Shown: positions 1 to 6,959 of the stretch, piece by piece
Position numbering within the stretch: the first letter of the stretch is position 1
Layout: each line of letters starts with the position of its first letter
Assembly (NCBI GenBank): GCA_000433015.1
Contig: HF998011.1
Span: 1-31,992, forward strand
From: Firmicutes bacterium CAG:631
Lineage (GTDB): Bacteria; Bacillota_I; Bacilli_A; RFN20; CAG-631
Direction of reading: 5' to 3'
DNA length: 31,992 bases
Translations under genes and position numbers: made by a program
Notes under the pieces: generated by a model
Told to the model about the DNA's origin: nothing
Database searches by the model: none
What the model saw: only the letters and a program-made list of their open reading frames with translations

Positions 1-26
1 GTGTCTACTTTCTCTTGACTAGTGCA
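1..26 (+). mobile_element. Terminal inverted repeat of an IS3-family element running off the left edge
   Basis: The first 26 bases match, with about two mismatches in 24, the reverse complement of the orfB-side end of the complete IS at 18519-19874 (shared core GTCTACTTT and CTTGACTAGT). This suggests that a related IS in the opposite orientation ends here at TGCA. No transposase is visible because the element lies outside the window. Confidence 0.6.
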
Positions 27-196
27 TATTGACTGACCATCTGGTTCTTGATTGAGCTAGGCGGCCTTTTTTTATGCCCAAAAATACTTTTTTAACTTTT
101 TTCAATTTATACCCCCCCATCAAAATAGCCTCCAAATCTCCATATGGTGAGAAGGGTAGTGTTCGCTCTTTTCTAGATCAAACGGAGGTAAAAGTT

Positions 197-295
197 ATGA
201 AACACAAATTAACCATTGGCGTTTCTAACGCGTCTCCTAAGAGTAGAGTAGTTACCTATAAGAAAGTATCACTAGAAGCCAAAGTAAAAGATGTA
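197..295 (+). pseudogene. 5' remnant of a small mobile-element protein gene
   Basis: A GGAGG site (about 184-188) precedes an ATG at 197 whose product begins MKHKLTIGVSNASPKSR. From memory this resembles the N-terminus of small uncharacterised proteins carried on conjugative elements of gut Firmicutes. Similarity appears to stop near 295. The frame then runs through AT-rich spacer and is by chance in frame with the next gene, so a fused protein with a hydrophobic stretch could in principle be made. I read this as a truncated leftover. The rest of 27-388 holds only a short T-rich stretch near 61-72, a C7 tract near 112-118 and the promoter at 335-363. Confidence 0.35.
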
Positions 296-334
296 ATCGG
301 TAATACAATTTTTAATTTTATTATATTAAAATTA

Positions 335-363
335 TTGTTTTATTGCCCACTTTATATTATAAT
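335..363 (+). promoter_or_regulatory. Sigma-A-type promoter for the AlbA_2 gene
   Basis: TTGTTT at 335-340 and TATAAT at 358-363 are separated by exactly 17 bp. The predicted start of transcription near 370 leaves a short leader containing GGGTGAT before the ATG at 389, which argues against translation starting further upstream. Confidence 0.6.
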
Positions 364-388
364 AATTGTGTTAAAAATGGGTGATAAA

Positions 389-1789
389 ATGATTAAAGCA
401 AATGAAATAATTAATGAATGTCTCTCGTATGAAGGCGAAAGAGAATGGTTTGAATTTAAAGAAAATTGGTTTGAAAAGGACCAGTTAGGCGAGTATATTT
501 CATCTTTATCAAATAGTGCTGCAATTTTAGGAAAAGAATGTGCCTATATGATATGGGGAATCAAAGATTTTGATCATAAAATAGTTGGTACTTCTTTTAA
601 TTATGAAATTGAAATCAATAATGAACCGTTAAAACACTATTTAGCTAGAAATTTAAGTCCAAGTATCCATTTTTATTTTTTAGAAACGATAATGGGCAAA
701 CATAGACTTGTGATTTTAGTTATCCCAAGAGCAAAAATTGTACCTACGTCTTATAAAGATGTAAGATACATTAGAATAGGTTCTAGCAAAGAAAAATTAA
801 AAAAATATCCAGAAAGAGAAGCCTTCTTATTTTCCGTATTAACTTTTGGATTGCCTACTATTACAAATAAAGAAAGTGAATATCAAGATTTAACATTCAA
901 TCAACTAAAGGCGTATTATGTTTCAAAAAACATTATTTTAAATAATTCTACATTTTTTAAAAATCTTCATTTATTAACGAAAGATGGCAAATTTAATATA
1001 ATGGCTCAGTTATTATCTGATAATTCTCATGTTCCGATTCGAGTAGCTATCTTTGAGGGCAAAACAAAAGCTTCTAAAATGTATTCAGTAAAGGAATTTG
1101 GTTATAAATGTCTTTTATATTCTTTAAATGATGTTTTAAATTATGGTGATGTTTTGAACATTCCTCAAGCAAACGAAAAAAATCGAATCATGGAGAGAGA
1201 GGAAATAATGCTATTTGATTTTGATTGCTATAGAGAAGCCATTATCAATGCATTTTTACATAACGAATGGATCCATCTAAATGAACCAATGATTACTGTT
1301 TATTCTAATCGAATCGAAATTTTATCAAGAGGCACTTTGCCTCCTATGCAAACTCTTGATGGTTTTTTTGAAGGACACTCAGTACCAGTTAATGAGAAAC
1401 TATCAGAGTTGTTTTTACAATTACACATCAGTGAAAAAACAGGTAGAGGAATTCCTATCATTACTAATAAATATGGCAAAAAAGCAATAGCCATAAACGA
1501 AAATACGATAGTAATAACTATACCATTTAATCGCATTAATGATGTGGGTGATAAAGTGGGTGATAAAGTGGGTGATAAATCACTTAATAAATCTCAAATA
1601 CGAGTCCTAGCGGAAATTAGAAATAATCCAAATATTACTAAATCTCAATTAATGATAAAATGTGAGTTAGGCAAAACATCAATTGATAAAAATATTAAAG
1701 TTTTAAAAGATAAACATTATATAAAAAGACAAGGTTCAAATAAAACTGGGTATTGGGAAATATTAGATAAAAAAACTAATGTATCGTGA
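389..1789 (+). CDS. AlbA_2 (Schlafen-like) domain protein with ATPase-like and winged-helix C-terminus
   Basis: This 466-residue protein fits the family often labelled RecG-like or 'ATP-binding' transcriptional regulators. The N-terminal segment starting near EREWFEFKENW and the YIRIGSS motif belong to an AlbA_2 domain. The stretch YREAIINAFLHNEW through TGRGIP resembles the HATPase_c_4 module. A C-terminal helix-turn-helix (about the last 65 residues, NPNITKSQL onwards) follows a VGDK-repeat linker. I chose the ATG at 389 because GGGTGAT (379-385) resembles the GGTGAT part of a Shine-Dalgarno site and a promoter ends at 363; the ATG at 377 is the alternative. The family is common in accessory DNA and the true ligand is unknown. 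The next gene, a broken nuclease-like gene 57 bp downstream, may have formed an operon with it. Confidence 0.75.
   Translation: MIKANEIINECLSYEGEREWFEFKENWFEKDQLGEYISSLSNSAAILGKECAYMIWGIKDFDHKIVGTSFNYEIEINNEPLKHYLARNLSPSIHFYFLETIMGKHRLVILVIPRAKIVPTSYKDVRYIRIGSSKEKLKKYPEREAFLFSVLTFGLPTITNKESEYQDLTFNQLKAYYVSKNIILNNSTFFKNLHLLTKDGKFNIMAQLLSDNSHVPIRVAIFEGKTKASKMYSVKEFGYKCLLYSLNDVLNYGDVLNIPQANEKNRIMEREEIMLFDFDCYREAIINAFLHNEWIHLNEPMITVYSNRIEILSRGTLPPMQTLDGFFEGHSVPVNEKLSELFLQLHISEKTGRGIPIITNKYGKKAIAINENTIVITIPFNRINDVGDKVGDKVGDKSLNKSQIRVLAEIRNNPNITKSQLMIKCELGKTSIDKNIKVLKDKHYIKRQGSNKTGYWEILDKKTNVS
1544..1579 (+). repeat. Three tandem 12-bp units encoding VGDK repeats
   Basis: GTGGGTGATAAA is repeated three times without a mismatch, encoding VGDKVGDKVGDK between the ATPase-like and helix-turn-helix parts. 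An 11/12 match, ATGGGTGATAAA, also lies at 377-388 just before the chosen start codon. Confidence 0.9.
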
Positions 1790-1846
1790 CAGCGTAATTG
1801 CCAATTCAAAGAGATTGTTAACAATCATGATAAAGGAGTATTTAAA

Positions 1847-2399
1847 ATGAATTTTGAAGAAATAATAGAAAAATTTTTAAATAATGTAAAAGAGAAAAAA
1901 ATAGAAATTTACAATGAATTTTCTTTAAAATTTGAACTTGGTATCTTTTTGAAAAATGAATTTAAGAAATATAAAGTTGAGTTTGAAAGAAACGTATCTT
2001 TTTTTGACATCACGGGTTCAGTGAAACATGAAATTGATATTGTAATTTATAATGAAAATAAAGAAAAAAATATGCCATAGAATTAAAATTTCCAAGAAAC
2101 GGTCAATACCCAGAACAAATGTATTCTTTTGTAAAAGATATTGTTTTTATGGAAAATTTAAAAAGTGCTGGTTTCACTAATAAATATGTTTTAACGATTG
2201 TTGATGACGATAAATTTTATAAAGGCAATAAGAAAACAGGCATCTATCAATATTTTAGAGACAAAAAGCCTGTTGAAGGAAAATCGTTAAACCTACAAGC
2301 AACAGTGAGAAAACATTGACGCTAGAGATTAAAAATTCTTATAAAATAAGGTGGAAAAATTGTGGCGACCTAGAATATTATTTTCTTGAAATTTTATAA
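1847..2399 (+). pseudogene. PD-(D/E)XK nuclease-like gene with two frameshifts
   Basis: The ATG at 1847 follows a good site (AAAGGAG). The frame stops at 2080, but adding one A to the A7 run at 2064-2070 restores KYAIELKFPRNGQYPEQ and continues to 2317. Adding one A at about 2288-2290 restores a further stretch ending DLEYYFLEIL and a TAA at 2397-2399. The repaired product would be about 184 residues. EIDIVIY followed by AIELKFP is a plausible D...ExK nuclease active-site pair. No family name can be given from sequence alone. Both lesions are single-base losses in A runs, so either the gene is recently dead, or it is subject to slippage, or the assembly has homopolymer errors here. Confidence 0.7.
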
Positions 2400-2557
2400 G
2401 AATTCGACCATAACTAAATTTAGCAAAAGTTATCGTTGTTGCCGTTGTAAGGGTGAACAATGTATTAAAAGCGTAGTATGTAGACATGATTGCAGACGAA
2501 AAGGCTGCAAATGAACGTTTTTGAAAAGCGGTACAGAAAACAACAGGGAGGCAGAAC

Positions 2558-3076
2558 ATGAAAAACAATAAAGAACTGATCAACGAGATCATTAAGGATA
2601 TCAAGCACGATATGACGGACGAGGAAATCATCGCATTGCTGGCGGGAAGTAAAATATCGGTGAATCCAGCAAAAGAGACGAAGACAAAAGTTTCGTTTGG
2701 TCAGCGCGCAGCGGACGCAATCGCAAAATTTGCAGGGAGCTGGGCGTTCATCGGCTCGTTCGTCGGTGTGTTATTATTGTGGATGATACTGAATATTTGC
2801 TTGGTGGCAAAAGCCTTTGATCCGTACCCGTTTATTTTGCTCAACCTTGTCTTATCCTGTGTGGCGGCGATACAGGCACCCCTCATCATGATGAGCCAAA
2901 ACAGGCAGGAGGAAAAAGACCGCCAAAGAGCGGAAAACGATTATAAAGTCAATCTCAAAACGGAGATTTTGATCGAAGACTTGTACAAAAAAGTAAACCG
3001 CATTCTTGCGCGGCAGGAAGCTATTTTGAAACATATTGAAGGAAGCGAAGAAATCTCTATCGACAAAGCAAAATAA
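2558..3076 (+). CDS. DUF1003 family membrane protein
   Basis: The 172-residue product has an N-terminal charged region, two closely spaced membrane segments (from GSWAFIGSFVGVLLLW and from PYPFILLNLVLSCVAAIQ) and a charged C-terminal tail that looks helical. The segment AIQAPLIMMSQNRQEEKDR is characteristic of DUF1003. GGGAGG precedes the ATG by a normal distance. Function is unknown for the family. The gene uses many GC-rich codons (GCG, CGC, GGC), unlike the AT-rich genes on both sides, which points to recent acquisition from a higher-GC relative. A truncated IS begins directly after its stop codon, with no room for its own terminator. Confidence 0.85.
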   Translation: MKNNKELINEIIKDIKHDMTDEEIIALLAGSKISVNPAKETKTKVSFGQRAADAIAKFAGSWAFIGSFVGVLLLWMILNICLVAKAFDPYPFILLNLVLSCVAAIQAPLIMMSQNRQEEKDRQRAENDYKVNLKTEILIEDLYKKVNRILARQEAILKHIEGSEEISIDKAK

Positions 3077-3793
3077 AGTACTTAACCCCAAAAGTTGGAC
3101 AGTGTTTTAAAATTACATTCATTGTAACTGATTGTAGGATTGTTGTCTATACATATATGGACTCAATCCTTTTAATTTTACTGTAATTCTCTTTTGGTTA
3201 TAGTAATTTATATAATTAATAATAGATTCTTCAAGTTCATCAAGTGTTTCAAATTCATATTCATGGCCATAAAACATTTCATTTTTCATAACACCGAAGA
3301 AATTTTCCATTAAGGAATTATCTAAACAATTGCCTTTTCGAGACATACTTTGGATAATTCCTTTTTCTTTTAATATATTTCTATAAGATTCCATTTGATA
3401 TTGCCAGCCCTGATCAGAATGGAAGATTAATCCTGATAAGTCATCATATTTTTCAAATGCTTTATTGAGCATATCCAAAGTTTGTTCAAAGTTTGGACTT
3501 CGTGATATATTAAATGACACAATTTCTCTATTATGCATATCAAGAATAGGCGATAAATACAATTTACCTGCTGCTATATAAAATTCAGATACATCAGTAG
3601 TCCATTTTTCATTTAGTTTAGTAGTAGAAAAATCTCTTTTATAAATGGTCTTATGATTCGTTTTGTCAATTACCTTAATTAATAATTTGTTATTACAAGT
3701 TTTACCCACTTCTCCTTTATATGATTTATATTTTGCTCGGGGTTGTTTAGCAAATAATCCCAATATAAGGATGTGCAAAGTATCTAACAACAT
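3077..3793 (-). mobile_element. Truncated IS3-family (IS150-like) element
   Basis: The left end carries a terminal-repeat-like sequence, CCCCAAAAGTTGGACA (about 3086-3101), typical of the IS150 group. Behind it lies the 3' part of the transposase gene. The 5' half of orfB, orfA and the other inverted repeat are not recognisable, so the element should be immobile. It abuts the stop codon of the DUF1003 gene. Confidence 0.75.
3119..3793 (-). pseudogene. IS3-family transposase OrfB, N-terminally truncated
   Basis: The integrase core is present: TTDVSEF supplies the first Asp, FHSDQGWQYQ the second, and NSLMENFFGVMKNE the Glu. NYYNQKRI and the C-terminal SPYMYRQQS are typical of IS150-group OrfB. 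Full OrfB proteins are about 280 residues, while similarity here starts only near KYKSYKGEVGK. The preceding residues (LHILILGLFAKQ) look like fused junk. It is unrelated in sequence to the transposase of the intact IS at 18519-19874, so two different IS3 elements have visited this region. Confidence 0.85.
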
Positions 3794-4086
3794 AATGGTA
3801 ATTCATTTCTGACACTCTAAAAAGGGTGTGACTCTTACACGACAATTCATTTTTTGTACTCTCCTAATAACGACAACTGCACATCCTTTAAAAATTTATG
3901 TTCTGTTTCTCTATATGATGAAAATGGTAGTCCCTTTTTCTAGATTACATAAAGATAAAACATAACGAAATTAGAATATCATTTCAAAATATTGACAAGA
4001 TTAATATTAATATAGTTGAATTTAATCTTAGCATCTGTACAAAGTTTATTGAAATATGTTAAAATTTAAAAAAAAGGGGGAATAAT
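3794..4086. other. Mobile-element debris and spacer upstream of a small gene
   Basis: On the minus strand there are short open stretches (EHKFLKDVQLSLLGEYKK ending near 3852, and a 15-codon ORF starting MNCRVRVTPF) interrupted by stops, which look like fragments of inactivated insertion sequences. A TTGACA at 3992-3997 has no good -10 at 16-18 bp. TAAAAT at 4060-4065 is a possible -10 for the gene at 4087. Confidence 0.3.
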
Positions 4087-4359
4087 ATGGCATATCTAGT
4101 TAGTACACAATGTATTGAAACATTAAAGGAATTAAACCAATCTTTTAATAATAAAGAAGAAATAAAACCTTTAAAAAATAAAAAAGATGTTGAAGAACTA
4201 CTTATGTCTTTAGGTTTGATTGTGATGGCAGCTCAATTTAAAAATGATGATAGAGCAAAAGAACAAATAAAGCAAATTAACGCTGCTGGCGAAGAATTGA
4301 AAGCACATATTGATGAATTGGATTTGGATTATATAAATAACAATATTTATAAAAAATAA
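4087..4359 (+). CDS. Small hypothetical protein
   Basis: A strong AAGGGGG site precedes the ATG. The 90-residue product is soluble, charged and probably helical (VEELLMSLGLIVMAAQFKN, then DRAKEQIKQINAAGEELKAHI). No signal peptide, membrane segment or catalytic motif is visible. It is not recognised. It stands alone, with debris upstream and a long gene-free stretch downstream, consistent with accessory cargo. Confidence 0.65.
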   Translation: MAYLVSTQCIETLKELNQSFNNKEEIKPLKNKKDVEELLMSLGLIVMAAQFKNDDRAKEQIKQINAAGEELKAHIDELDLDYINNNIYKK

Positions 4360-4893
4360 AATTCCGAGTGTTTGTTAATCATACATAAGCAATTTATTTC
4401 ATTCAAATTGTTTGTTATGAAGATATTTTGACATATTCCCAACTGAATTGAATAATGCAAAAGTTTTAGAATATGTTTTTATAGAAAATTGTTGGGATTC
4501 ATCAATGTCTTTTTAGTACATTTTCTTAAAACAATTTATTCTTTTCAGTTTTAATTTTTTATCTTTTAAATATAAAATTCAAATTCATTTTACTTTTTGA
4601 TATAAAAATTAAGGATATGATACTCGTCCGAGAAATCGGATATTTTTTTATTTTTAGTTTTTTACTAAACAAATAAAATCTCACTAGAAAAACAAAAGTC
4701 TACTAAATTATTAATGATACCACTACATTTTATTATATTCTTTTTCGGGAAAACTCATAAAATTTCTAGTTTTAGGGATTTTTAGAAAGTAAAAAAATAT
4801 TTTTTTATTTAAAAATTTTATGTTTTTTTAAAAATAGATATGTTTTGCTAATTTTCATTATATAATTATAAATTGAAAGGGGTGTGACTTATT
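4360..4893. other. Gene-free AT-rich stretch with a weak hairpin
   Basis: No reading frame here has both a ribosome binding site and a sensible product. The only structured element is TCCGAGAAATCGGA (4627-4640) followed by a T-rich run, a possible weak terminator on the plus strand. TATAAT at 4861-4866 is a likely -10 for the deaminase gene, but no convincing -35 is seen. Confidence 0.4.
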
Positions 4894-5289
4894 GTGGAAG
4901 AACTAAATATGCTAGATTTTGAACTCATAAAGAAAGCAAAAGAGGTAATAAAAAAGAACTATGATGGTCTAAAATTTAACCATACAGTTGGTTCAGCACT
5001 TAGATGCAAAGATGGAAGTGTATATGTAGGAGTTAATGTCTATTCTATTCATGGAGCTTGTGCTGAACAAGTGGCTTTAGGAAGTGCTATAACTAATGGA
5101 AAGAGAGAATTCGATACTATTGTTGCTATAAATGGAGAAAATGGTGAAATAATGTCACCTTGTGGAAATTGTCGCCAAATTTTTTCAGATTATATGCCTA
5201 ATTGTTTAGTCATCATTAAAGATGGAAATGATTTAAAAAAAATAAAAGCTAGCGAGTTGATTCCTTATTCTTATCACGCTCAATATTAG
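4894..5289 (+). CDS. Cytidine deaminase-fold enzyme, blasticidin-S-deaminase-like
   Basis: The 131-residue product has the zinc and proton-shuttle motif GACAEQVALGSA (Cys56, Glu58) and PCGNCRQ (Cys90, Cys93). That is the C-A-E / P-C-x-x-C signature of the short cytidine/blasticidin-S deaminase family, which hydrolyses an amino group from a cytosine-type ring. GVNVY, VAINGENGEIMSPCGNCRQ and the C-terminal ELIPYSY resemble blasticidin S deaminase more than housekeeping Cdd, where HAE is usual. A GTG at 4894 is chosen because GAAAGGGGTG lies about 10 nt before it; the in-frame ATG at 4909 would be too distant. Whether it protects against a nucleoside antibiotic or salvages cytidine cannot be decided here. 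Confidence 0.85.
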   Translation: MEELNMLDFELIKKAKEVIKKNYDGLKFNHTVGSALRCKDGSVYVGVNVYSIHGACAEQVALGSAITNGKREFDTIVAINGENGEIMSPCGNCRQIFSDYMPNCLVIIKDGNDLKKIKASELIPYSYHAQY

Positions 5290-5512
5290 TTAAAAATTCT
5301 CTTTTATAAAATTTCTTTAAAGTAATATATATCTTTCATATCATTAAAAATGTCATTAGTTTTCACTTTTTTACTAACGATTTCTATGATTTGAGTCCTC
5401 CTAATTGGGTGTAACGATTTAATGATAAGGGATTTGAATCACTTTTTCTTTTTAGTTGGGTTCATATCTATTGTACTTTAACAAAAAATATTTTACTTTT
5501 TTCAATTCATAT

Positions 5513-5541
5513 TTGAAATAATAAAAATAATTGTATATAAT
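5513..5541 (+). promoter_or_regulatory. Strong promoter of a short antisense-type RNA
   Basis: TTGAAA (5513-5518) and TATAAT (5536-5541) are separated by exactly 17 bp. No gene follows. The predicted start at G5548 leads straight into a direct repeat and then a terminator about 50 bases later. Confidence 0.7.
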
Positions 5542-5547
5542 ATAAGT

Positions 5548-5600
5548 GCAAAGAGAATTTAGGCATGAAAAGGGAATAGCTAGGACTATTCCCTTTTCGA
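5548..5600 (+). ncRNA. Candidate antitoxin RNA (RNA II-like), about 53 nt
   Basis: This is the predicted transcript from the promoter at 5513-5541 to the hairpin at 5568-5597. It would begin with the repeat CAAAGAGAATTTAG and end in the shared terminator. It contains no useful ORF (the only ATG, at 5565, gives ATG AAA AGG GAA TAG). The converging RNA encodes a small hydrophobic peptide, and the two RNAs could pair both at the terminator and through the direct repeats. This layout resembles RNA II of the par/Fst locus of plasmid pAD1. Its existence is inferred, not shown. Confidence 0.5.
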
Positions 5601-5632
5601 TTTTCAAGGATACTTTGACAAAGAGAATTTAG
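5549..5632 (+). repeat. Pair of 14-bp direct repeats flanking the terminator
   Basis: CAAAGAGAATTTAG occurs at 5549-5562 and again, identically, at 5619-5632. The first copy lies at the 5' end of the predicted plus-strand RNA. The complement of the second lies in the minus-strand RNA between the peptide stop and the terminator. A 14-bp RNA-RNA contact in trans is therefore possible. Confidence 0.85.
5568..5597. terminator. Bidirectional terminator shared by two converging RNAs
   Basis: A perfect 12-bp stem pairs AAAAGGGAATAG (5568-5579) with CTATTCCCTTTT (5586-5597) around a 6-nt loop. The A/T ends of the stem provide U tracts on both strands. Confidence 0.8.
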
Positions 5633-5637
5633 TGAAA

Positions 5638-5706
5638 TTAATTTTTCTTATTGTTTTCTTTCATAATTAAATAGATAATCAATAAGATTATCAACAATAA
5701 TTCCAT
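5638..5706 (-). CDS. Candidate type I toxin: 22-residue hydrophobic peptide
   Basis: Reading leftward from the ATG at 5706 gives MELLLIILLIIYLIM followed by a short polar tail rich in Asn and Lys. This is one membrane-spanning segment with a charged C-terminus, as in Fst/Ldr-type toxins. An AAAGGAG lies 3 nt before an in-frame TTG at 5739, which would extend the peptide to 33 residues with a basic N-terminal extension. The start codon is therefore uncertain. Predicted mRNA runs from about 5805 to the shared terminator (about 240 nt). The rest of 5290-5966 has no other gene I can support. Confidence 0.45.
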   Translation of the reverse strand: MELLLIILLIIYLIMKENNKKN

Positions 5707-5811
5707 ATTACTTTTCTTTCTGACTATCTCATTCGCCAAAGTCTCCTTTATTGAATGATATAATCATTCTGCCATTTCTCCTTTCCAATCACATTCATAG
5801 GAATGCATTTT

Positions 5812-5820
5812 ATTATATCA
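5812..5820 (-). promoter_or_regulatory. Extended -10 promoter for the candidate toxin mRNA
   Basis: On the minus strand TGATATAAT is an extended -10 element (TGn-TATAAT), compensating for a poor -35. The predicted start near 5805 gives a long leader of about 65-100 nt before the peptide. It contains two AAAGGAG sites and two very short ORFs. Confidence 0.5.
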
Positions 5821-5966
5821 ATCATTAATTAATAAACTTTTTAATACCTACAAATTTTGATTTGATGATATAAAAAAATATGTTAATATAAAAATAGAAA
5901 AGTATGTTGAATGAAAAGTCAAATTATAAGGTATTATAAAAATTAAAGTGAAAGGATTGAAGAATT

Positions 5967-6506
5967 ATGATTAAAAAAACATTATTCATTTTATTTTCTA
6001 TGTTTCTTTTATCTAGTTGTCAGGCTAATTCCTCAACTCAAACAAAGACCATTGAGACCTATGTTGAACAAGCAAATCAAGAAAATAAAAAATATGCTCA
6101 AGATGGAAAAGACTATCTATGGTCTAATATTGTTGTTGAACGAGATTCTTTAGGGCAAATTCTTATTTATGGAAATTATGATAATCCTCCAAAAGATTTA
6201 GGAAATTTAGAAACTGTTCGAGCAAGTATTCGCAAAAATTCTTTATTTTCATCTCTTTATTATACGGATTCTAATGCAGAAGATCTTTCTAACTACATCT
6301 TTCGAGATATAAATGGAGTCACACATATTCAAGGAAATGTAGAATTTAAAGATGTCAATGGTTCTATAATTCCATTAGATGAAATAGAGGAAGGGTCTGT
6401 ATTCATTGCAAAACGAAGTGCAAATTTTACCTATATTAGTCCCATGACGTTAAAAGTTTCGGAAATGATTTTTATAGGTTTAATTGAACCTCTCAATTAT
6501 TTATAA
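5967..6506 (+). CDS. Lipoprotein of unknown function
   Basis: The 179-residue product starts with two lysines, a hydrophobic stretch and the lipobox LLSSC, with Cys18 as the likely lipidated residue, so it should be anchored to the outside of the membrane. A low-complexity Ser/Thr/Gln linker follows. The rest shows no motif I recognise. AAAGG lies about 10 nt before the ATG. It has its own terminator (6521-6544) and appears monocistronic. Confidence 0.75.
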   Translation: MIKKTLFILFSMFLLSSCQANSSTQTKTIETYVEQANQENKKYAQDGKDYLWSNIVVERDSLGQILIYGNYDNPPKDLGNLETVRASIRKNSLFSSLYYTDSNAEDLSNYIFRDINGVTHIQGNVEFKDVNGSIIPLDEIEEGSVFIAKRSANFTYISPMTLKVSEMIFIGLIEPLNYL

Positions 6507-6520
6507 ATTTATAGAATTAA

Positions 6521-6544
6521 GGGCTCTGATTAGAGTCCTTTTTT
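6521..6544 (+). terminator. Rho-independent terminator after the lipoprotein
   Basis: GGGCTCT and AGAGTCC pair around a GATT loop, with one G-T mispair, followed by six T residues. Confidence 0.75.
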
Positions 6545-6596
6545 AAATATCGTTTTCATGTTATAATGATGATAAGCAGTTTAGGGAGAGATTGAT

Positions 6597-6932
6597 ATGA
6601 AAAAATGGTATGATGAAGAATATGAATGGGAAATTGAAGTCAAAGGTTTTTTACACGGAAACACTACAGAAAATTATTGCCGAAATGGAGAAGAAATTGG
6701 TGATAAATATACTTGTACTTATGGGTGTCCTGTCAACGCCCAAGGTCAAGGTATTTGCTCCAAAGTAATGATGATGATGTTTCCCATTATGGAAGCAGTA
6801 AGAAGTGGTGGTAATTTAGAAAATATTGGCGGAGATAGTAAATATACCAAAGAGGTTGTCTGTCCTGATGGTTGTGTCCTATTTAAAATGAAAGCAAAAA
6901 AATTAAATAACAATCATTTTTATAAAAAATAA
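6597..6932 (+). CDS. TIGR04076 family cysteine-containing protein
   Basis: The 111-residue product has the layout of TIGR04076: a short N-terminal strand region, NGEEIGDKY, a central GICSKVMMMMFPIMEAVRSGG helix and a C-terminal VVCPDGCVLFKMK segment. Cysteines occur at CRNG, CTYGC, GICS, VVC and DGC, so metal binding or redox activity is possible, but the family has no established function that I know of. AGGGAGAG precedes the ATG. It lies 27 bp before the NERD gene in the same direction, so the two may be co-transcribed. Confidence 0.75.
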   Translation: MKKWYDEEYEWEIEVKGFLHGNTTENYCRNGEEIGDKYTCTYGCPVNAQGQGICSKVMMMMFPIMEAVRSGGNLENIGGDSKYTKEVVCPDGCVLFKMKAKKLNNNHFYKK

Positions 6933-6959
6933 TGATTCATCGATAAAGGAACAATAAAT

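Noticed and set aside
74..388. Upstream extension of the AlbA_2 protein from 74 or 197
   Set aside because: The extension crosses an IS end, a remnant gene and a promoter (335-363). The start at 389 fits the promoter and a GGTGAT site; in-frame continuity is probably chance.
3992..3997. TTGACA as -35 box of a promoter for the gene at 4087
   Set aside because: No acceptable -10 element lies 16-18 bp downstream.
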